Positions 17,573-26,192 of a DNA stretch of 64,000 nucleotides are shown piece by piece (position 1 is the first letter of the stretch; each line of letters starts with the position of its first letter). This stretch comes from Kaistella yonginensis (GTDB taxonomy: Bacteria; Bacteroidota; Bacteroidia; Flavobacteriales; Weeksellaceae), in assembly GCF_030409525.1 (NCBI RefSeq), contig NZ_JAUFQB010000017.1:138029-202028 (forward strand). The letters run 5' to 3'. Position numbers and translations under genes: made by a program. The notes under the pieces are model-generated. The model was not told the origin of the DNA. It saw nothing but the letters and a program-made list of their open reading frames with translations, and did no database searches.

Positions 17573-19648
17573 ATGAAATTTAAAAATTGGTTTATCCTTA
17601 TTTTAGTATTCCTTTTTCAAGGAATAACTGCACAAATCAAAGATCCGGTAAAATTCAAATACAATATCAACGCGCTTCCTAACAACGAGTACGAAGCAAT
17701 TTTAACGGCCACAATAGATAAAAACTGGCATATTTATTCTAAGGATCTTCCCGAAGATTCCGGCATCCCCACCGAGATGAAACTGAGCTCGAAAGAAGGA
17801 ATCACGCTCATCGGGAAAGTAGTAGAAGTCGGTAAAAAGCACGACGAATTTTCAGAAGCTTTCGGTGCACAAATCGTATATTATTCCAATTCTGTATTAT
17901 TTAAGCAGAAATTTAAACTTAAAAATAACTCAAAGCCAGCAACTATCACGGCCGAAATCACCTACCAAACCTGTGATGACCGCGTTTGTTTAGCACCGAA
18001 CACTTTAGAGTTTGAGCAAAAGGTTACCCCATCAATGGTTGGACCCGACTCAACCACTTCGTCTGAAGAGGCAGCTCTGCTAACCGATTCCCACGGAAAG
18101 CCAGACAGCATCGCAACTGGTGACTTGCAAGAAACAACGATAGCAACACCCACCGCAGCAGCTCAAGAAGGGTTGAAAGTGGCTTCGATTGATTTTGAAA
18201 ATCCACAAACAGATTGCGGTATCGCTAAACAAAATAATACCGAAAATTTCTGGACCTATTTATTATTAGGATTTTTTGGTGGCTTGATCGCTTTATTGAC
18301 TCCATGCGTTTTCCCGATGATACCGTTGACGGTTTCTTTCTTTACCAAAGGGTCAAAAGACAAAGCGAAAGGGAAAAGAGATGCATTTATTTATGGTTTT
18401 TTCATCCTTTTAATTTTCGTTTTATTAAGTGTTCCTTTCCATATTATCGATGGAATTGCAGGAAATATTTTTAATGAGATATCAACCTCGGTCTGGTTAA
18501 ACGTGGCCTTTTTCTTAATTTTCTTATTCTTCGCAGGAAGTTTCTTCGGGTATTATGATATTACGCTGCCAAGTGCGATTGCCAATAAATCGTCGAAAGC
18601 TGAAGACGCTGGTGGTATCATCGGTATATTCTTTATGGCTTTAACTTTGGTTATCGTTTCATTCTCCTGTACCGGACCGATCTTAGGAAGTTTGTTGGGA
18701 AGCGCCGTTACCGGCTCAGCTAACGTACCGATGTTATTAACTTTTGCTTTGGCAGGGTTTGGATTAAGTTGGGCGATTGTTTTCGGACTATTAGCATTGT
18801 TCCCACAAGCGCTCCAAAGTTTGCCAAAATCGGGCGGTTGGATGAATACGGTAAAAGTGGTTTTAGGATTTATCGAATTAGGACTGGCTTTAAAATTCTT
18901 ATCAAAAGCAGATCTGGTATCCAAAACATTCTTCCTGAAAAGAGAATTATTTATTGTGATCTGGATTTTAATTTCTATCGGCTTGGTTCTTTATTTATTT
19001 GGGAAAATCAGATTTCCACATGATGATAAAAATGCAAAGATTTCATTGCCTCGAAAAATATTTGGAGTCTTAGGAATTGGGTTTATAATTTATTTAATCC
19101 AAGGATTATTCCCCGCAGAAAGACCAACATTACAACATTTGAGTGGAATTTTACCTCCAATTAATGTGAGTTATTTGCACAAAGAAGGCGATGGAATTTT
19201 AGGAATGCATCCTTCCCATGATTATTTTGAAGCCTTGGACATTGCCAAGAAAGAAAACAAACCATTGTTGGTTGACTTCACCGGTTATGGGTGTGAGAAC
19301 TGCCGTAAAATGGAAGAATTCGTCTGGAGCGAACCCGATATTTTACCAATTCTACAAAATGAAGTGGTGCTCGCCTCCCTTTATATTGATGACAAAGAAG
19401 CTTTGCCAGAAAGTGAGCAAACATCCATCGATATGGGGAACGGACAAAAGAAAAAAATTAAAACGATTGGTGATAAATGGAGCTTGTTTCAACAAATTAA
19501 CTTTAATAACAATTCGCAACCACACTATGTTTTAATTTCTCCGGATGGGAAAGTGATCAACACGCCTATTTCTGGTTATATGCCAAAAGAGGATTTCAAA
19601 GCGTTCCTAGAATGTGGAATTGCGTATTTTAAATCGCAGAAAAAATAG
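17573..19648 (+). CDS. dsbD: DsbD-type thiol:disulfide transporter
   Basis: This 691-residue inner-membrane protein carries electrons from cytoplasmic thioredoxin to periplasmic thiols. The start MKFKNWFILIL gives a signal peptide ending ITAQ; the longer frame from 17429 overlaps tilS. Domains: periplasmic DsbD-alpha (about 20-150) with redox Cys134 and Cys139 (CDDRVC); a low-complexity linker; an eight-helix CcdA-like membrane domain (about 220-500) with Cys245 in TPCVFPMIP and Cys366 in SFSCTGP; and a C-terminal thioredoxin fold with Cys574-Glu-Asn-Cys577. All six redox cysteines expected of DsbD are present. A terminator follows after 18 bases. Confidence 0.95.
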   Translation: MKFKNWFILILVFLFQGITAQIKDPVKFKYNINALPNNEYEAILTATIDKNWHIYSKDLPEDSGIPTEMKLSSKEGITLIGKVVEVGKKHDEFSEAFGAQIVYYSNSVLFKQKFKLKNNSKPATITAEITYQTCDDRVCLAPNTLEFEQKVTPSMVGPDSTTSSEEAALLTDSHGKPDSIATGDLQETTIATPTAAAQEGLKVASIDFENPQTDCGIAKQNNTENFWTYLLLGFFGGLIALLTPCVFPMIPLTVSFFTKGSKDKAKGKRDAFIYGFFILLIFVLLSVPFHIIDGIAGNIFNEISTSVWLNVAFFLIFLFFAGSFFGYYDITLPSAIANKSSKAEDAGGIIGIFFMALTLVIVSFSCTGPILGSLLGSAVTGSANVPMLLTFALAGFGLSWAIVFGLLALFPQALQSLPKSGGWMNTVKVVLGFIELGLALKFLSKADLVSKTFFLKRELFIVIWILISIGLVLYLFGKIRFPHDDKNAKISLPRKIFGVLGIGFIIYLIQGLFPAERPTLQHLSGILPPINVSYLHKEGDGILGMHPSHDYFEALDIAKKENKPLLVDFTGYGCENCRKMEEFVWSEPDILPILQNEVVLASLYIDDKEALPESEQTSIDMGNGQKKKIKTIGDKWSLFQQINFNNNSQPHYVLISPDGKVINTPISGYMPKEDFKAFLECGIAYFKSQKK

Positions 19649-19666
19649 ACTTTGACTTAGGATATA

Positions 19667-19697
19667 AAAATAACCGGCAGTGATTGTCGGTTATTTT
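19667..19697 (+). terminator. Terminator after dsbD
   Basis: The stem AAAATAACCG/CGGTTATTTT with an 11-base loop is followed by a T run. It shares the AATAACCGGC stem motif with hairpins at 20641 and 25371. Confidence 0.7.
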
Positions 19698-19764
19698 TTG
19701 TTGAAATATAAGCAGCTTAAAAATACGGTTCAGCTTTGAAAAAAAACCTTTCAGTTGTATTATT

Positions 19765-19795
19765 TTTGAGAAATTAAGGAACCACTTTATCTTCG
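19765..19795 (+). promoter_or_regulatory. Promoter of the alpha/beta hydrolase gene
   Basis: TTTG at 19765-19768, a 19-base spacer and TATCTTCG at 19788-19795 (one mismatch to TAnnTTTG) lie 17 bases before the ATG. Confidence 0.45.
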
Positions 19796-19812
19796 CCTTA
19801 TAAATAAACAAC

Positions 19813-20613
19813 ATGAAAACAAAACTATTAATTCTGGTCATATTGGTAACCAAAGTGCTCTTCGTCAATGCACAAATGGATGATAAATTTTATTTCCCAA
19901 GCAAAGTGCTACAGCCTATCGCGTGGAAAAATGTGGAGGAATTAAAATTCCCCGTTGAAAACGACACCATTACCGCTCTGCTATTAAAACCCACTCAAAA
20001 AGCAAAAGCGACCATCTTCTATTTTCACGGAGCAGGCGGAAATATGACAACGTACCTACCCTTGCTAACCTCTCTATTGAAAGATCAATTTCAAATTGTA
20101 ATGATTGATTTTCGCGGATATGGAAAATCGACTGGAAAACCTTTGCATAAAAATATTGCCGAAGATGGTGAGAAAATTTTTATACATCTTTCAAATCGGG
20201 CAGATCTAAAAGCCACTAAAAAAATTATTTATGGTGCTTCCATCGGAACGCAGATTGCCGCTCATCTGGCAAAAAATCATCAGGACGAGATTAGTGGATT
20301 GGTATTAGAAGGAGCGATGATTTCTTTTGGTCATATCGCCGCTGTTTATGCGCCGGAATATAAAACGTATTTGGAGAACAGTTTTGTTTCTCCTTATTCA
20401 GCCATCGAAGATATAAAACTCATCACTAAAATCCCGAAACTTATTATTCACAGCAAAGATGATAAAGATGTTCCTTACGCTCAGGGAGTTTCGCTGTTTG
20501 AGATGGCGCCACAACCAAAAGAATTTATAGAATTCAGCGGTGAACATTTATACGGATTGCAATATGAAGGTGCAAAAATTATTGCGAGTCTTAATAAAAT
20601 GATCGGGAAATAA
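19813..20613 (+). CDS. Secreted alpha/beta hydrolase
   Basis: This 266-residue serine hydrolase has a signal peptide (residues 1-20, ending FVNA before Gln21), so it acts in the periplasm or outside the cell. The catalytic triad can be read as Ser143 in GASIGT (the GxSxG elbow), an Asp at 216-217 in SKDDKDVP and His245 in GEHLYG. The oxyanion segment is FYFHGAGGN near residue 71. It resembles the BEM46/DUF-type serine aminopeptidase S33 group; the substrate is unknown. The gene stands alone between two terminators, with its own promoter. Confidence 0.9.
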   Translation: MKTKLLILVILVTKVLFVNAQMDDKFYFPSKVLQPIAWKNVEELKFPVENDTITALLLKPTQKAKATIFYFHGAGGNMTTYLPLLTSLLKDQFQIVMIDFRGYGKSTGKPLHKNIAEDGEKIFIHLSNRADLKATKKIIYGASIGTQIAAHLAKNHQDEISGLVLEGAMISFGHIAAVYAPEYKTYLENSFVSPYSAIEDIKLITKIPKLIIHSKDDKDVPYAQGVSLFEMAPQPKEFIEFSGEHLYGLQYEGAKIIASLNKMIGK

Positions 20614-20640
20614 ATACCTCGAAATCTAAGTTCAATTTAG

Positions 20641-20670
20641 AAATAGCCGGTCGTGAGGGTCGGTTATTTT
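20641..20670 (+). terminator. Terminator after the alpha/beta hydrolase gene
   Basis: The stem AAATAGCCG/CGGTTATTT (one G-U pair, 11-base loop) ends in T residues and lies 27 bases past the stop. It also stands 17 bases downstream of the convergent YggS stop. Confidence 0.6.
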
Positions 20671-20686
20671 CAATGGCAATATTGAA

Positions 20687-21421
20687 TTAATTCTTCGTTT
20701 CATTCCAATAATAAGAATCGGGGTAAATTCGTTGGCCGAAAATGGCGGTTCCAACTCTTATGATGGTCGCTCCTTCTTCGATGGCGGTTTCCAAATCACC
20801 ACTCATTCCCATCGATAATTCTTTCATTTCAACATTCGGAAGATTTAAAGCGATAACGTCTTGTTGAATTTTTTTGAGGTGTTGAAAACACTTTCGAACT
20901 TTTTTGGTTTCTGCACTGAATAAACCAATCGTCATCAAACCTTTTATTTGGAGGGTTTCCAGTTGTGAAACCTGTTGAATTAAATCAATCGCATTTTCTG
21001 GTGCCACACCGAACTTGCTCTTTTCTTCAGAAGTATTGACTTGTATCAGCACGTCTAAGGTTTTATTTTCAAACAACAACCTTTGGTGAAGTTTCTGCGC
21101 CAGCTCCAACCGGTCGAGTGATTGTAGACAGGAAATATTATATTTCAACAGGTCTTTGATTTTGTTGGATTGTAGATGTCCAATAAAATGGCTTTCATGC
21201 GCAAGTGATTGTAAAGACTCATATTTATCTTTTACTTCTTGCACTTTATTTTCTGCAATTAAATTTTGTCCCGCGTGAATCGCTATTTTAATATTTTCTG
21301 CGTTGACTGTTTTCGTTGCCAATAACAGCCGAACCTCTTTGGGATTTCTATGGCTTTTGAGGCAGGCATTTTCTATTCTTTGCAGAATGATTTTTAGGTT
21401 TTCTACGATTGAATCAGTCAT
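20687..21421 (-). CDS. YggS-family pyridoxal-phosphate homeostasis protein
   Basis: This 244-residue single-domain protein has the fold of alanine racemase barrel domains and binds PLP without known catalysis; it is involved in vitamin B6 and amino-acid homeostasis. PLP-binding Lys37 sits in LLLATKTVNAENI, followed by IAENKVQEVKDKY, HFIGHLQSNK, LIQVNTSEEKSKFGV and MSMGMSGDLETAI with the phosphate-binding Ser and Gly residues. Its ATG overlaps the stop of the AAA ATPase gene by one base, which makes a two-gene operon. The link between the two functions is unknown. Confidence 0.95.
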   Translation of the reverse strand: MTDSIVENLKIILQRIENACLKSHRNPKEVRLLLATKTVNAENIKIAIHAGQNLIAENKVQEVKDKYESLQSLAHESHFIGHLQSNKIKDLLKYNISCLQSLDRLELAQKLHQRLLFENKTLDVLIQVNTSEEKSKFGVAPENAIDLIQQVSQLETLQIKGLMTIGLFSAETKKVRKCFQHLKKIQQDVIALNLPNVEMKELSMGMSGDLETAIEEGATIIRVGTAIFGQRIYPDSYYWNETKN

Positions 21422-22167
21422 TATTTTAGTGATTTTTCAATCCGATCCAATTCATCCAGTTGATCCATCTTCTCGAATTGGTCAATAAGCATTGATTTCA
21501 TTTTTGTAAATGCGTAATCTTTGGCTTCAGCAAAAGAGATATTGTATAGTCTGTCAAATTTCTGCATTTCTGCTGGAAACGGATGCAAGATTTTATCATA
21601 GTAGGAATCTAACACTTCAGCTGTTGGCATTTCAAAATTGATACGCAATTGAAAACGACGCAGCAAGGCGTGATCGATAATTTCCGCATGGTTTGTAGCG
21701 GCAATTAGCAAAGCGTTGGTTGGAAAATAATCGATGAGCTGAATAATGGTATTCACCAATCGACGCATTTCGCCCACATCTTTATCATCGCTGCCTCTTT
21801 CTTTGCCTATTTGATCAAACTCATCCAGGAAGAGCACTGCTTTTTCACGTGCGGCTTTATCAAAGACCTGCTTGATGTTTTGTGAAGTTTCGCCAATTCT
21901 GGAACAAACGACATTGCTCAAATTTAGAATTAAAATCGGTTTTCCGAGCGCATTTGCGATGGCTTTCGCAGTGGTAGTTTTCCCACAACCAGAATGACCT
22001 TGCAAGAGCAATTTATTATTAACCGGCAAACCATATGGGGTAAGTTGATCTACGTATTTGTATTCTTTGATGAGTTGCTGAATATGCTGCAGATTGTATT
22101 TATTGAGAAATACATCTTCTAAAGAAACCACTTCTCTGTCGGTAATAATAAGATCGAAAACATTCAT
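21421..22167 (-). CDS. AAA-family ATPase
   Basis: This 248-residue AAA ATPase has Walker A GHSGCGKT at residues 57-64, Walker B VLFLDEFD at 111-118, sensor-1 Asn159 in AATNH and candidate arginine fingers Arg170-Arg171 in ALLRRFQ. A short N-terminal segment before the ATPase core and a small C-terminal lid are the only other parts. I recall similar short ATPases next to subtilisin-like proteases in other bacteria, but no protease gene is present here, and it is instead fused in translation to the YggS-type gene (TAATG overlap). A TAAATTTG -7 box lies 19 bases before the ATG. Substrate unknown. Confidence 0.88.
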   Translation of the reverse strand: MNVFDLIITDREVVSLEDVFLNKYNLQHIQQLIKEYKYVDQLTPYGLPVNNKLLLQGHSGCGKTTTAKAIANALGKPILILNLSNVVCSRIGETSQNIKQVFDKAAREKAVLFLDEFDQIGKERGSDDKDVGEMRRLVNTIIQLIDYFPTNALLIAATNHAEIIDHALLRRFQLRINFEMPTAEVLDSYYDKILHPFPAEMQKFDRLYNISFAEAKDYAFTKMKSMLIDQFEKMDQLDELDRIEKSLK

Positions 22168-22186
22168 GAGTCAAAATTTCTACGTA

Positions 22187-22194
22187 CAAATTTA
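22187..22194 (-). promoter_or_regulatory. -7 box of the AAA ATPase-YggS operon
   Basis: TAAATTTG on the minus strand lies 19 bases before the ATPase ATG and fully matches TAnnTTTG. Confidence 0.5.
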
Positions 22195-22244
22195 CGGAAG
22201 TAAAGTGAGATTGGATTGCGGTGTGAAATGATAAATATTATGCG

Positions 22245-22270
22245 CACGGATTTCACCGATTTACACAGAT
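22245..22270. repeat. Short degenerate repeat (CGGATTTCAC-like)
   Basis: Three 9-base units run in a row, CACGGATTT, CACCGATTT and ACACAGATG. Similar tracts built on cacagattt are, from memory, common between genes in Bacteroidota. No function is known. Confidence 0.35.
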
Positions 22271-22392
22271 GAATTTTCCGTTTCATTTTATACTGGTAGA
22301 ATTGGATTAAGAATAATTGTAAAAATAGTAAAATCTAGTATTTTTTTTAAAAGAATCTGTGGAAATACATTGAATCTACTCTATAAAAAAAA

Positions 22393-23220
22393 TTAAGGAT
22401 AAAAAATCGCCTTATCCAGTTCAATCGGATTATTATATTGTTTAATCATATTCCTCAATCGATCATTCACCTCTCGGCTGTTCGCTGGGTTTACGATTGT
22501 GCCATCGTTGAGATAGAATTCATTGTTTTTTGAACTTCCAATTCCGTTTTTTATAAAATTGATCGGTGATTCATAAAATTTAATTTTTGTGTTTTTAAAT
22601 TTTTCCCAAGTAACAGGAATGCTCATTTGGTAAGCCATTTCAATATATTGGTTTTCTGTTGACTCTTTTATATTTTCAGATCTTACTAATGAAAATTTGT
22701 AGTTGTCTTTATCGTCAGTGATTTCCACAATAAGTCCAGGCAAACCATGGAATTTGTAAGGTCCTTCTTGAAAAGGAATTTCTTTAGAAAACCATGCTAT
22801 CCAGTTTCGACCCCCCCAAGTAGTTGTGGCTTTCTGAAGCGTTAAATCTTTTACCTGCTTTTTTTCAGAGGTTAACAAAAAGTTTTGGGAATCTGTGGTT
22901 TGGAGATTTAGAACTGTATTTTCGAGTAAATCATATTCTTCAAAACTTGAACTTCCTTTCTTATGTTTAATAATTGTTGAAGTATTTAGTTTCATATCTT
23001 TAGGAAACGGAAAATTATTCACGATCAACGAATCTGCAATAAAGAAATCCCGGGTATAATAAAGAACCTCATCACCAGAAATATCTAAATGATAATTTTC
23101 TTTGGTGGTAATTTGAGAAGTTGAATCTTTTTTATATTCAACATCATAAATGAATCGGTGCGTTTGCGCTGACGCGTAAAAACATATGAGGAGTATAAAA
23201 AATGTAAAATTAGTTTTCAT
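22393..23220 (-). CDS. GLPGLI family secreted protein
   Basis: This 275-residue protein has a signal peptide (about residues 1-18, ending ASAQ) and a mostly beta mature part. The family signature is present as HGLPGLIVEITDDKDNY near residue 173, and WIAWFSKEIPFQEGPYKF just before it is the usual lead-in. GLPGLI proteins are found widely in Bacteroidota and have no known function. The gene overlaps the 3' end of the upstream carboxypeptidase-regulatory-like gene by 11 bases, so both are expected to be made together. Confidence 0.93.
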   Translation of the reverse strand: MKTNFTFFILLICFYASAQTHRFIYDVEYKKDSTSQITTKENYHLDISGDEVLYYTRDFFIADSLIVNNFPFPKDMKLNTSTIIKHKKGSSSFEEYDLLENTVLNLQTTDSQNFLLTSEKKQVKDLTLQKATTTWGGRNWIAWFSKEIPFQEGPYKFHGLPGLIVEITDDKDNYKFSLVRSENIKESTENQYIEMAYQMSIPVTWEKFKNTKIKFYESPINFIKNGIGSSKNNEFYLNDGTIVNPANSREVNDRLRNMIKQYNNPIELDKAIFYP

Positions 23221-24376
23221 CTGCTTTTTCGTTTATAAAATCTTGTTCTTCTTTGCTTAAATTCACCATTCCTTTTTCATCACTCACCCTCATATCTTTC
23301 CAAAATACTCCTTTAATGATAACAGGGTTTTGAAGTCCTTTTTCATCAGTTCCTTTAAGGTTTTTAAAAATAATTTCTCTGGAATTACGGAAATCAAAAA
23401 CCTTATCTCCTTGTGTGAATTTCGATCCTTCAAATTTTAAACTGATTTTAGACGGCACATATTTTTCACCACTTTTATAGAAATCGAATACGTAAATTCC
23501 GTTTGGTAATTGTTGTTGAAATTTCTCACCGTCCAAATCCTTGTATTCCGTTGGTTGATGATTTTTCTGATCGAAAACCAACTCGTAATGAGTAATTGCA
23601 CGATCTTTTTTATTAAAAATAATATTTCCGGTATAAATTAAATCGGCTTCCATTTTTATTTTATATGAAATTTCTTGTTCGGTTTGATTCTCATAGATTA
23701 TTCTTGCAGAAGTGATGGATTTCTTTCTATTACTAAGGCTAATAATTCTATACAATTCATAATCGAAAAAGAAATTTCCAACAAATTCATGATTCCCTTT
23801 TTGATTTTTCATTTTAATATCGAAATCACCTTTCTCAGTTTTCAAATATCGAAGATCATCTATTTGCATTTGAACAAAATTGTCAAACCTATTATTGAAT
23901 GCTTCTTTGGCGTTATAATTTCCATCTCTTGTCCAGAATTTCCCGTCTGCAACCATTAATAATTTCATTTGATTATTTTCAAATGATTTCTGGGAATAAG
24001 TAATATCGTAGATCGCAGGTTTATTGTAATAAATCTTATTATAATTTTTATAAACTTCATTGAAAATCTTCTTCACATCGACACTCACAATTTTCACTTC
24101 GTCGATATCTTTATAAAGCGGTTTTAAATGAATGATTGATTGAAAATCTGATATAGATAAGGATTGATAACCAGAAATTGAAACATCAAAGCTTTTTGCA
24201 TTTTCTGGAAGCGAGATAAAACCATCATCATTGCTGTAATAAATTTGATGATCAAAAATAATTCTGGCATTCGGAATCGCCTTACTATTTTCTAAATCTA
24301 CTATTTTTATCTGTTTCATTTTTTGAGAAAAAACCACAGACGAACAGAAAAGGAAAATGAGTAAAAAGTATTTCAT
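23210..24376 (-). CDS. Secreted protein with N-terminal carboxypeptidase-regulatory-like domain
   Basis: This 388-residue exported protein has a signal peptide ending VVFSQ near residue 17. Residues about 20-90 (KIVDLENSKAIPNARIIF, ISLPENAKSFDVSISGYQSL) look like a CarboxypepD_reg-type beta-sandwich as found at the start of many Bacteroidota surface proteins. The rest is beta-rich and unassigned. It precedes and overlaps the GLPGLI gene by 11 bases; the pairing recurs in this phylum, as I recall. A TATTTTTG box lies 19 bases before the ATG. Confidence 0.8.
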   Translation of the reverse strand: MKYFLLIFLFCSSVVFSQKMKQIKIVDLENSKAIPNARIIFDHQIYYSNDDGFISLPENAKSFDVSISGYQSLSISDFQSIIHLKPLYKDIDEVKIVSVDVKKIFNEVYKNYNKIYYNKPAIYDITYSQKSFENNQMKLLMVADGKFWTRDGNYNAKEAFNNRFDNFVQMQIDDLRYLKTEKGDFDIKMKNQKGNHEFVGNFFFDYELYRIISLSNRKKSITSARIIYENQTEQEISYKIKMEADLIYTGNIIFNKKDRAITHYELVFDQKNHQPTEYKDLDGEKFQQQLPNGIYVFDFYKSGEKYVPSKISLKFEGSKFTQGDKVFDFRNSREIIFKNLKGTDEKGLQNPVIIKGVFWKDMRVSDEKGMVNLSKEEQDFINEKADEN

Positions 24377-24395
24377 CGTTTTAAATGTTTATCAG

Positions 24396-24403
24396 CAAAA
24401 ATA
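24396..24403 (-). promoter_or_regulatory. -7 box of the GLPGLI operon
   Basis: TATTTTTG on the minus strand lies 19 bases before the ATG of the first gene and fully matches TAnnTTTG. Confidence 0.5.
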
Positions 24404-24449
24404 TACTTTTACACTGCAACGAAATTGTAAAAATGTAAATTAAAAAATG

Positions 24450-25257
24450 TTAAATTATAAACCATACATTATTCTTTTCCAAATCGGTATTTTGAGAAAA
24501 CTCTTTGGGTGAAAAATGAGTAAGTTCTTTAAAATCACGGTTAAAGTGTGATTGATCAAAGAATAGGTTTTCGTACGAAACTTCCGTGAGTGCAGTATTT
24601 CTGTTCTTCATCATTGTTAATGATTTCCTAAAACGGGCAATCTTCCGAAATTCAGAGGGCGATTTTCCTAATTTTAATTTGAAATATTGATTCAGATATT
24701 GTCTGGAAATATCATTTTTAAAAGCAATTTCTTCGATACTTATAGTGGTTTCTATGTCTTTTAAAATATTTTCGAATAAATCTTCTTTATCGGATTGAAA
24801 ATAGATGTAAAAGTTGATCTTCAATATATTCAATCTTAATATCTTGGTCGAAGATTTCAAATACTTTAAAAAATAAATTTTTAAAATCTGGAAAAGGATT
24901 AAAATTCAACATCGATTTTTTATTATAAAAATCCTCTATGTTTTTAAAGAAGAAATTAATTCCATTAGGTTTAAAATAAATGGTCAATTCCTCGACTGGT
25001 TCTAAATAAACAACATTTAGTGGTTCTCGATACTGGAAGGTAAGACTGGAAATCTGATTTTTATGTGGTGACTTTTTTATTTCAACCAAACGATCTGTAA
25101 TATTGAGTTCAACATTGTTCAATAAAGATAAAATGCAATAATTGTTGGGGAAGGTATAATACTGAAATGGGTATTTCTTATCCGTTTGCATAAAATACAG
25201 TCCTTCGATATACTTTGCGAGAATTGAAGATTTTGGATGATAGAAATCTGCGGCCAT
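24450..25257 (-). pseudogene. AraC-family transcriptional regulator, frameshifted
   Basis: Two overlapping frames together make one AraC-type regulator of about 266 residues. The first (25257 down to 24787) holds the N-terminal sensing domain, beginning MAADFYHPKSSILAKYIEGL and containing FPNNYCILSLL. The second carries the DNA-binding domain with two HTH motifs, IEEIAFKNDISRQYLNQYF and LTEVSYENLFFDQSHFNRDF. The frames meet at a run of four A (24798-24801, TTTT on the coding strand): removing one base joins LLHLF directly to QSDKEDLFENI. The shift could be a real inactivating mutation, phase variation, programmed frameshifting or an assembly error. The DNA-binding half has no good start of its own. 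Confidence 0.85.
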
Positions 25258-25370
25258 AAATGGATTATAAATTTCACCAAAAGTAGAGATATTGTTTAAT
25301 AAAGAGTTATAATAAAACTATAAAGTTGAGAAGAATTTCGTTAATTAATATTTAATACCAACTTTATTAC

Positions 25371-25401
25371 AAAATAACCCGCACTAATTGCCGGTTATTT
25401 T
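25371..25401. terminator. Terminator-like hairpin
   Basis: The stem AAAATAACC/GGTTATTTT with a 13-base loop can act in either direction. It resembles the hairpins at 19667 and 20641. It may end transcription of the lipoprotein gene at 25547, after passing through the repeat at 25440. Confidence 0.4.
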
Positions 25402-25439
25402 CGAAAGGATATAAGAATGTTATTCTAGCCTCGATGGAA

Positions 25440-25503
25440 GTGGAAATCCTTTTGTTACTCGTTGTGAAACGAGTAACAAAAGATTGCAACGGACAGCCGG
25501 ACC
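25440..25503. repeat. Hairpin repeat element, copy 1
   Basis: A perfect 15-bp inverted repeat (25449-25463 with 25468-25482, loop GTGA) is flanked by GTGGAAATCC on the left and GATTGCAACGGACAGCC on the right. The same flanks, with an unrelated hairpin between them, occur at 34537-34624, so this is a dispersed element with a conserved frame and a variable stem. It lies in a 289-base gap that has no gene. Confidence 0.75.
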
Positions 25504-25546
25504 GAAATTGATAAGCAGCAAAAATCTAGCTGCTCCTAAAAAAACA

Positions 25547-26053
25547 TTACTTGCTAATTGGAAGGCTGCTAAATCCAATTGATGTTTTCACCGAAATATC
25601 AGAGGTTGGCGACTGCTTCAAAACGTACACCATTCTTTGTTGTACCGAACCCGACTTCATCATGTTGTCTAAAGTGCTCGACGTGCTGACATCCAACGAA
25701 AGAGAACTTCCGACATTATCTGGAATATCCTCTCTGGAGGCTACCAGAATCTCATTGCTGCCATTATTAGAAAGGTATACTTTAACCGATTTAAAAAGAC
25801 CGACACTGGTATTCGAGTTTACCGATAGCGTGGCATTTGAAACGCGAATATCTTTCACATTGGCACCGGAACCCGTCAATTGATTTATGCTTTGCGCCGC
25901 AGAAACACTAGACAAAGTGGTATTTGCCGGAGAACCAGAAGTGACCAAAACCGTGGCATTGTACGGAAAAGTATTTTGTAAAATTGACGATACGGTTGAA
26001 CAACTTCCCAAAGTAGCGGTGGCAAAAATTGCAGATAAAAACATATTTTTCAT
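25547..26053 (-). CDS. Hypothetical lipoprotein, Ser/Thr/Asn-rich
   Basis: This 168-residue protein has a lipoprotein signal with lipobox TLGSC at about residues 14-18. The mature part is rich in Ser, Val, Thr and Asn and is probably all beta, with VSNATLSVNSNTSVGLFKSV and KVYLSNNGSNEILVASRED in the middle. It has no family I recognise. It likely sits on the outer membrane. It stands alone, diverging from the DUF892 gene. Confidence 0.72.
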   Translation of the reverse strand: MKNMFLSAIFATATLGSCSTVSSILQNTFPYNATVLVTSGSPANTTLSSVSAAQSINQLTGSGANVKDIRVSNATLSVNSNTSVGLFKSVKVYLSNNGSNEILVASREDIPDNVGSSLSLDVSTSSTLDNMMKSGSVQQRMVYVLKQSPTSDISVKTSIGFSSLPISK

Positions 26054-26192
26054 AATAGAAATATTTTAATTGTAAACGGTTATTCAGAAATCAGACCATT
26101 TCACTTGTTTAACAAAAGATTAACTTTATTAAAATTATAATGGAAGGAATATTGCATGAAATCTGCTTATTAACAGCTAAAAATATAATATT

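Noticed and set aside
20687-22167. A defence system built on the AAA ATPase
   Set aside because: The ATPase resembles types seen with subtilisin-like proteases in defence loci, but no protease, nuclease or other effector gene lies next to it.
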